Positions 39,864-43,170 of a DNA stretch of 43,170 nucleotides are shown one piece after another. The stretch is from Fusibacillus kribbianus (GTDB lineage: Bacteria; Bacillota; Clostridia; Lachnospirales; Lachnospiraceae). The translations under genes were made by a program, and so were the position numbers. The DNA is taken from NCBI RefSeq assembly GCF_030053595.1, contig NZ_JASGBQ010000026.1, forward strand, positions 1 through 43,170, read 5' to 3'. The notes under the pieces were generated by a model. That model saw only the letters and a program-made list of their open reading frames with translations. It did not search any database and had not been told where the DNA came from. Numbering within the stretch: the first letter of the stretch is position 1; every line of letters starts with the position of its first letter.

Positions 39864-39901
39864 TTAAAAATAACGTTTCTGATATCATATATCAAAAACG
39901 C
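39864..39901 (-). terminator. Terminator of the Glu-Thr-Met-Asp-Leu tRNA unit
   Basis: Minus strand GCGTTTTTGATAT-ATG-ATATCAGAAACGT (13 pairs, two G-U/mismatch-type) then TATTTTTAAT. Confidence 0.8.
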
Positions 39902-39936
39902 CACTTTCGTACGTATACCATGTACATTTTAGTTCG

Positions 39937-40021
39937 TGCCGGCGACCGGAATCGAACCGGTACGGCTTTAAGGGCCGCAGGATTTTAAGTCCTGTGCGTC
40001 TGCCAGTTCCGCCACGCCGGC
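39937..40021 (-). tRNA. tRNA-Leu (TAA)
   Basis: 85-nt class II tRNA with long variable arm; acceptor GCCGGCG/CGCCGGC, anticodon loop CTTAAAA. Confidence 0.97.
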
Positions 40022-40057
40022 ATAATAACTAAAATACTGCAGACATAGCCTGCAAAA

Positions 40058-40131
40058 CGACCCGGATGGGGTTCGAACCCACGACCTCCGCCGTGACAGG
40101 GCGGCGCTCTAACCAGCTGAGCCACCGGGCC
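40058..40131 (-). tRNA. tRNA-Asp (GTC)
   Basis: Cloverleaf; acceptor GGCCCGG/CCGGGTC, anticodon stem CCGCC/GGCGG, loop CTGTCAC. Confidence 0.97.
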
Positions 40132-40169
40132 AGGTTATGAAATTTGATCTGCTTCTGTGGGTAATGAGT

Positions 40170-40242
40170 GGACCTTCGGGGACTCGAACCCAGGACCGAC
40201 CGGTTATGAGCCGGTTGCTCTAACCAACTGAGCTAAAGGTCC
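40170..40242 (-). tRNA. tRNA-Met (CAT), elongator type
   Basis: Cloverleaf; acceptor GGACCTT/AAGGTCC fully paired (so not an initiator), anticodon loop CTCATAA. A tRNA-Ile with lysidine-modified CAT cannot be fully excluded. Confidence 0.92.
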
Positions 40243-40256
40243 ATAATAATGAGCAA

Positions 40257-40329
40257 AGCCGATGATCGGACTCGAACCGATAACCTGCTGATTACAAATC
40301 AGCTGCTCTGCCAATTGAGCCACATCGGC
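40257..40329 (-). tRNA. tRNA-Thr (TGT)
   Basis: Cloverleaf; acceptor GCCGATG/CATCGGC, anticodon stem GCTGA/TCAGC, loop TTTGTAA. Confidence 0.97.
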
Positions 40330-40341
40330 AAATTAATCAAA

Positions 40342-40413
40342 TGACTCCAAGGGGATTTGAACCCCTGTTACCGCCGTGAAAGGGCGGTGTCTTAACCGCT
40401 TGACCATGGAGCC
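40342..40413 (-). tRNA. tRNA-Glu (TTC)
   Basis: Cloverleaf; acceptor GGCTCCA/TGGAGTC, anticodon stem CCGCC/GGCGG, loop CTTTCAC. First gene of the cluster. Confidence 0.97.
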
Positions 40414-40498
40414 TCATTCCGTTTCAAAACTCCATGAAGCTTCTGCAAAACACACCCTCATGGGGAAACTATCTCATTTTCATGTACTCAACGAAAAA

Positions 40499-40527
40499 AT
40501 AATATCATATGTTACGTTATTTTGCAA
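40499..40527 (-). promoter_or_regulatory. Promoter of the five-tRNA cluster Glu to Leu
   Basis: TTGCAA, 17-bp spacer, TATTAT on the minus strand, about 85 bp before tRNA-Glu. Confidence 0.8.
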
Positions 40528-40617
40528 GGACTTTTTGCTCCAATTTGAAAAATTGCCGCTGGTTCTCATTCTGTTCTCCCTCACATAGAATATACAAATC
40601 TTTTTCTGGTGAATCCC

Positions 40618-41424
40618 ATGAAACATCCCTTTATCCGAAAAAAAACCACCATCTGGGTCCTTGTCCTGGTCCTCGCCTACGTCATCGGTTATTCCATAGC
40701 CCAGAGGGTCTATCCGACAGCCGCCACGCCGGCCGCTGCCGAGGCCAACTGGGGGCTCAGCTTCCAGGAGGAGGGAAAGCCTCCCGTCGGCAACGCCACC
40801 CCGGAATATCTGAAGGATTTCAATGCCTATTATGTCAATGAGACAGACGATAAGGTGATCTACCTGACCTTTGACGCAGGCTATGAAAACGGAAATACTG
40901 ACGCCATTCTGGATGCTCTGAAAAAGCATCAGGCGCCTGCCACCTTCTTTCTGGTGGGCAATTACATAGAAACAAGCCCCGATCTTGTCAAGCGGATGGT
41001 CGCCGAGGGGCACACTGTCGGAAACCATACCTGCCACCACCCCAACATGTCCCAGATCTCCACCAAAGAAGCCTTTGAGAAGGAGCTCAAGGATCTGGAA
41101 GCCCTTTACGAGAAGACCACCGGTCAGCCCATGACGAAGTTTTACCGGCCGCCCCAGGGCAAATACAACGAGACCAATCTGCAGATGGCCAAAGACATGG
41201 GCTACCGCACCTTCTTCTGGAGTCTGGCCTACGTGGACTGGTACGAAAACGATCAGCCTACCAGAGAGGAAGCCTTTGAAAAGCTACTCGGGCGGATCCA
41301 TCCGGGGGCCATTGTCCTGCTCCACAGCACCTCCAAAACAAATGGTGAGATCCTGGATGAGCTGCTGACCAAATGGGAGGAAATGGGGTATCACTTTGAT
41401 TCTCTCTCCAATCTCCCCCAATAA
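40618..41424 (+). CDS. pdaA: PdaA-type polysaccharide deacetylase
   Basis: 268 residues from ATG 40618 (a GTG at 40609 is in frame). One N-terminal membrane anchor (TTIWVLVLVLAYVIGYSIAQ). NodB domain: motif 1 YLTFDAGYENG, motif 2 GNHTCHHPNMS, motif 3 FYRPPQGKYNE, and HPGAIVLLHSTSKTNGEIL. The DAGYENGNT wording and length match PdaA, which removes acetyl groups from muramic acid before muramic-delta-lactam formation in spore cortex. This points to a spore-forming ancestry. Single gene; no clear promoter found. Confidence 0.9.
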   Translation: MKHPFIRKKTTIWVLVLVLAYVIGYSIAQRVYPTAATPAAAEANWGLSFQEEGKPPVGNATPEYLKDFNAYYVNETDDKVIYLTFDAGYENGNTDAILDALKKHQAPATFFLVGNYIETSPDLVKRMVAEGHTVGNHTCHHPNMSQISTKEAFEKELKDLEALYEKTTGQPMTKFYRPPQGKYNETNLQMAKDMGYRTFFWSLAYVDWYENDQPTREEAFEKLLGRIHPGAIVLLHSTSKTNGEILDELLTKWEEMGYHFDSLSNLPQ

Positions 41425-41464
41425 GCGGACGCCGGCTTTGTCCGGCTCCAAAGCCTGCGGTTCC

Positions 41465-41493
41465 TTGACTTTTATCTGCCCATGCGCTATACT
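41465..41493 (+). promoter_or_regulatory. Promoter of the TPP riboswitch-thiT unit
   Basis: TTGACT (41465-41470), 17-bp spacer, TATACT (41488-41493). The leader would be about 260 nt. Confidence 0.88.
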
Positions 41494-41520
41494 CAAATCA
41501 ATTTAAGGTCCCGGACCGCG

Positions 41521-41577
41521 GCTCACACAGAGACGTCCAACTCACACAGGACTGTCCAACTCACACGGAGTCGTCCA
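41521..41577. repeat. Three tandem 19-bp repeats in the thiT leader
   Basis: Units 41521-41539, 41540-41558 and 41559-41577 share (A/G)CTCACAC at the start and GTCCA at the end, with a variable middle (AGAGAC, AGGACT, GGAGTC). A weaker fourth unit may follow. They lie between promoter and riboswitch. Confidence 0.8.
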
Positions 41578-41600
41578 GGTTCGCGCAAGACCACATAAGA

Positions 41601-41710
41601 ACACACGCTAGGGGTGCGTACTGCTGAGAATGGCTGCCCGGTTCAAAGAACCGTCCGGCCTGACCCTCATTACCTGACCCGGATAATGCCGGCGCAGGGA
41701 AGCTGCAGCT
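41601..41710 (+). ncRNA. TPP riboswitch (THI element)
   Basis: Hallmarks in order: CGCTAGGGGTGCG, CTGAGAATG, ACCCTCATTACCTGA, CCGGATAATGCCGGCGCAGGGAAG. Binds thiamine pyrophosphate and lowers expression of thiT. 50 nt further, CCTCCT (41731-41736) can pair with the AGGAGG ribosome site (41749-41754). Confidence 0.95.
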
Positions 41711-41728
41711 TCATAATGACAGTTTACG

Positions 41729-41754
41729 CCCCTCCTGTGAAAAAACAAAGGAGG
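41729..41754 (+). promoter_or_regulatory. Ribosome-site-sequestering hairpin of thiT
   Basis: CCTCCT pairs with AGGAGG, the Shine-Dalgarno sequence seven bases before the thiT ATG. This suggests control at translation start, although the following TCTTTTT could also let it act as a short terminator. Confidence 0.75.
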
Positions 41755-41761
41755 TCTTTTT

Positions 41762-42427
41762 ATGTCACTGTTTCTCACCTACGATGCCGAAAATTACGAG
41801 TATATCCTGAAGCCTCTGGGCTATGCGGCCCTGGCTTTCATTTTCGCCATCCTGCTTCTCGCCATTGCGGCCCTGGCCAGAAAAGGCGCCACCCGCCGGA
41901 TGCGCACCAAAGAGCTGGTCTTCTGCGCCATGGCTATGGCCCTGGCCACGGTAACCTCTTACATTAAGCTGGCATCCCTGCCCTACGGCGGCTCCATTAC
42001 CCTGTTCAGCATGCTGTTCATCACCATCATCGGCTATTTCTACGGAGCCAAAACAGGTCTGATCACCGGTGCAGCCTACGGCATTCTGCAGCTCATTACC
42101 GGCCCCTACATCTACGCGCCTCTGCAGGTTCTTCTTGACTACCCGCTGGCCTTCGGAGCCCTCGGCTTAAGCGGATTTTTCTGCCGGAGGAAGCACGGCC
42201 TGGTCATCGGCTATATCGTCGGCGTCATTGGCCGTTACATCTGCCACGTGATCTCCGGCTACGTATTCTTTGCCGAATACGCGCCCGAAGGAATGAATCC
42301 CATGGTCTACACCCTGGGCTACAATCTGACCTACATTCTGCCGGAAATGATCGTGACTGCAGTGCTTCTCTGTATCCCCGTGGTCGCAAAGGCCATCGGC
42401 CAGGTAAAAAAGCAGGCCAACGAATAA
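41762..42427 (+). CDS. thiT: ECF thiamine transporter substrate-binding subunit
   Basis: 221 residues with an N-terminal extra helix (16-38) and then a ThiT core of six helices: RMRTKELVFCAMAMALATVTSYIKLASLPYGGSITLFSMLFITIIGYFYGAKTGLITGAAYGILQLI (split over TM1-3), PLQVLLDYPLAFGALGLSG, and YGYNL-like LGYNLTYILPEMIV near the end. ThiT binds thiamine with very high affinity and works with the shared EcfAA'T module, not encoded here. The TPP riboswitch directly upstream confirms the substrate. Confidence 0.96.
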   Translation: MSLFLTYDAENYEYILKPLGYAALAFIFAILLLAIAALARKGATRRMRTKELVFCAMAMALATVTSYIKLASLPYGGSITLFSMLFITIIGYFYGAKTGLITGAAYGILQLITGPYIYAPLQVLLDYPLAFGALGLSGFFCRRKHGLVIGYIVGVIGRYICHVISGYVFFAEYAPEGMNPMVYTLGYNLTYILPEMIVTAVLLCIPVVAKAIGQVKKQANE

Positions 42428-42454
42428 TCAGACCCGCCGTCTGAGAAACAAACA

Positions 42455-42515
42455 ACACCGGGAATTGTGATTGACGGAAAATATCCCAGTCACAAAACCC
42501 GGTGTTTTCTTTTTA
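42455..42515. terminator. Bidirectional terminator between thiT and the 78-residue gene
   Basis: ACACCGGG (42455) and CCCGGTGT (42498) form the outer stem, TTGTGA/TCACAA the inner one, flanked by A-rich and T-rich tracts. Serves both converging genes. Confidence 0.85.
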
Positions 42516-42749
42516 ACGAAGATCACTCAGCAGATACCGGGCAGCCTCGTAATCTTTCTTATTCACATAAATCTTATACTCGTACTGTTTTATCGTGTAG
42601 GATGCGAACCTTGCGCGCATACTGGCATCGGGAGTCACCACCTTCACCTTATAATCAATTCCCTCCGCGTTAAGCCGATCCCGCACTTTCGCCTGCTTTT
42701 CCATGTCATAGGTGACCAAAAGCTCTTTTCGATTCCAGAACGGTATCAT
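42513..42749 (-). CDS. Small DUF2007-like protein, unknown function
   Basis: 78 residues from ATG 42749, with GGAAGGGGG upstream (the frame is open to 42839 without a site). MIPFWNRKELLVTYDMEKQAKVRDRLNAEGIDYKVKVVTPDASMRARFASYTIKQYEYKIYVNKKDYEAARYLLSDL has the beta-alpha-beta form of DUF2007-type single domains: an N-terminal strand with helix (address of two adjacent values) and a last helix with the KKDYE.A motif. Function unknown. Converges with thiT. Confidence 0.75.
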   Translation of the reverse strand: MIPFWNRKELLVTYDMEKQAKVRDRLNAEGIDYKVKVVTPDASMRARFASYTIKQYEYKIYVNKKDYEAARYLLSDLR

Positions 42750-42903
42750 ACAATTCCCCCTTCCTTTGTTCTTATTGTACAGTGATTTGTTGAACCTCAG
42801 CGGCGATGCTCGCTTTCTTACCAGAGAAGGCAATGCCATATTCTAAACAAGAAATGACGAAATAATCCCGGATAACATACTTCCGAATAAGATAAAGCAA
42901 TAC

Positions 42904-42934
42904 TAAAAATCCATAAACACACTGGTTTATGGAT
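42904..42934 (-). terminator. Terminator of the rrn operon after tRNA-Asn
   Basis: Minus strand ATCCATAAAC-CAGTGT-GTTTATGGAT, perfect 10-bp stem, then TTTTTAG. Confidence 0.92.
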
Positions 42935-42942
42935 TTCATCAG

Positions 42943-43014
42943 CTCCCCGAGTAGGGCTCGAACCTACAACAACTCGGTTAACAGCCGAGTGCTCTACCAT
43001 TGAGCTATCGAGGA
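42943..43014 (-). tRNA. tRNA-Asn (GTT)
   Basis: 72-nt cloverleaf; acceptor TCCTCGA/TCGGGGA, anticodon stem CTCGG/CCGAG, loop CTGTTAA. Located 94 bp after the 23S 3' end in the same orientation, directly before the operon terminator. Confidence 0.97.
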
Positions 43015-43108
43015 TCATTATATAAGATATTGTTTTCGCCTTCCGGCTTCCCATACCTTCAAAACTACACATTGTCAACATCTTTTCCAAAACAAACCCT
43101 TGCCGCCT

Positions 43109-43170
43109 GGATAAGCCCTCGACCGATTAGTAACAGTCAGCTCCATACATTACTGTACTTCCACCTCTGT
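43109..43170 (-). rRNA. 23S rRNA, 3' end (partial)
   Basis: On the minus strand the window edge reads ACAGAGGTGGAAGTACAG... to CTAATCGGTCGAGGGCTTATCC, the conserved end of bacterial 23S rRNA. The mature end is placed near 43109. The rest of the gene lies beyond the window. Confidence 0.9.

Noticed and set aside
41521-41577. CRISPR array
   Set aside because: Units are only 19 bp with no spacers between them; there are no cas genes. No CRISPR-like pattern was seen elsewhere in the window.
42818-43090. 90-codon minus-strand frame across tRNA-Asn
   Set aside because: Runs through the tRNA and terminator; not a gene.

Overview
The window comes from a low-to-mid G+C Bacillota chromosome, most likely a Lachnospiraceae-type gut clostridium. 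The evidence is AGGAGG-type ribosome binding sites, a TPP-riboswitch/ThiT unit, a glycine-riboswitch/AGCS unit, PtsI with Crh/HPr-like satellites, DegV, a TnpV transposon relic and the tRNA gene types present. Most housekeeping genes lie on the minus strand. The right edge enters the 3' end of a 23S rRNA gene, also on the minus strand. The species cannot be named from the sequence alone.

Region by region. 1-1880: a near-complete IS1182-type insertion sequence. 1881-6763: decayed mobile DNA, with direct repeats, a small ORF carrying an in-frame TGA, a broken Fic/VbhA-type gene, an intact HTH-Fic gene behind an operator-like inverted repeat, a TnpV gene with an in-frame stop, and an XRE-HTH protein fused to a catalytically degenerate PolC-like (DNA polymerase III alpha) segment. 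6829-9432: small enzymes (acylphosphatase, ArsC/Spx-like, phosphoesterase, YjbR, YbaK). 9487-11165: a gene graveyard (EamA, FMN-binding and other remnants) around an intact DUF6512 gene. 11215-14852: a translationally coupled c-di-GMP pair, both members damaged, followed by a group II intron 3' relic. 15101-27419: ABC exporter, PspC, PtsI, riboswitch-controlled AGCS symporter, two HPr-like proteins, an XPD/DinG-type helicase, DegV, a 3D-domain protein and a two-component system. 27550-28746: membrane phosphoesterase.

28748-32230 is a 3.35-kb integrated element in a tRNA-Lys gene. It is bounded by ~130-bp direct repeats containing the 3' part of the tRNA and its terminator. It encodes a CI-like repressor, two small unknown proteins, an HUH rolling-circle Rep and a tyrosine recombinase, plus a G+C-rich, highly folded noncoding block. 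Its genes are strongly T-rich at third codon positions, as in ssDNA phages, but it has no recognisable capsid, Zot or mobilisation gene. It looks like a minimal integrative ssDNA replicon or phage satellite. This and the XRE-PolC fusion are the two most unusual items in the window.

32187-32672 is a five-gene tRNA cluster with a consensus promoter. 32796-38539 holds housekeeping genes (MJ0936-type phosphodiesterase, RdgB, a C1-family lipoprotein protease, a THUMP methyltransferase, rhodanese, DUF1700, Dtd), a strikingly Asn/Gln/Ser-rich small protein and a likely ~100-nt small RNA. 38657-39496 is an IS91-type transposase fragment. Two further tRNA units, PdaA, a TPP-riboswitch-ThiT unit with tandem 19-bp repeats in its leader, and an rrn operon end (23S, then tRNA-Asn, with no 5S between) complete the window.
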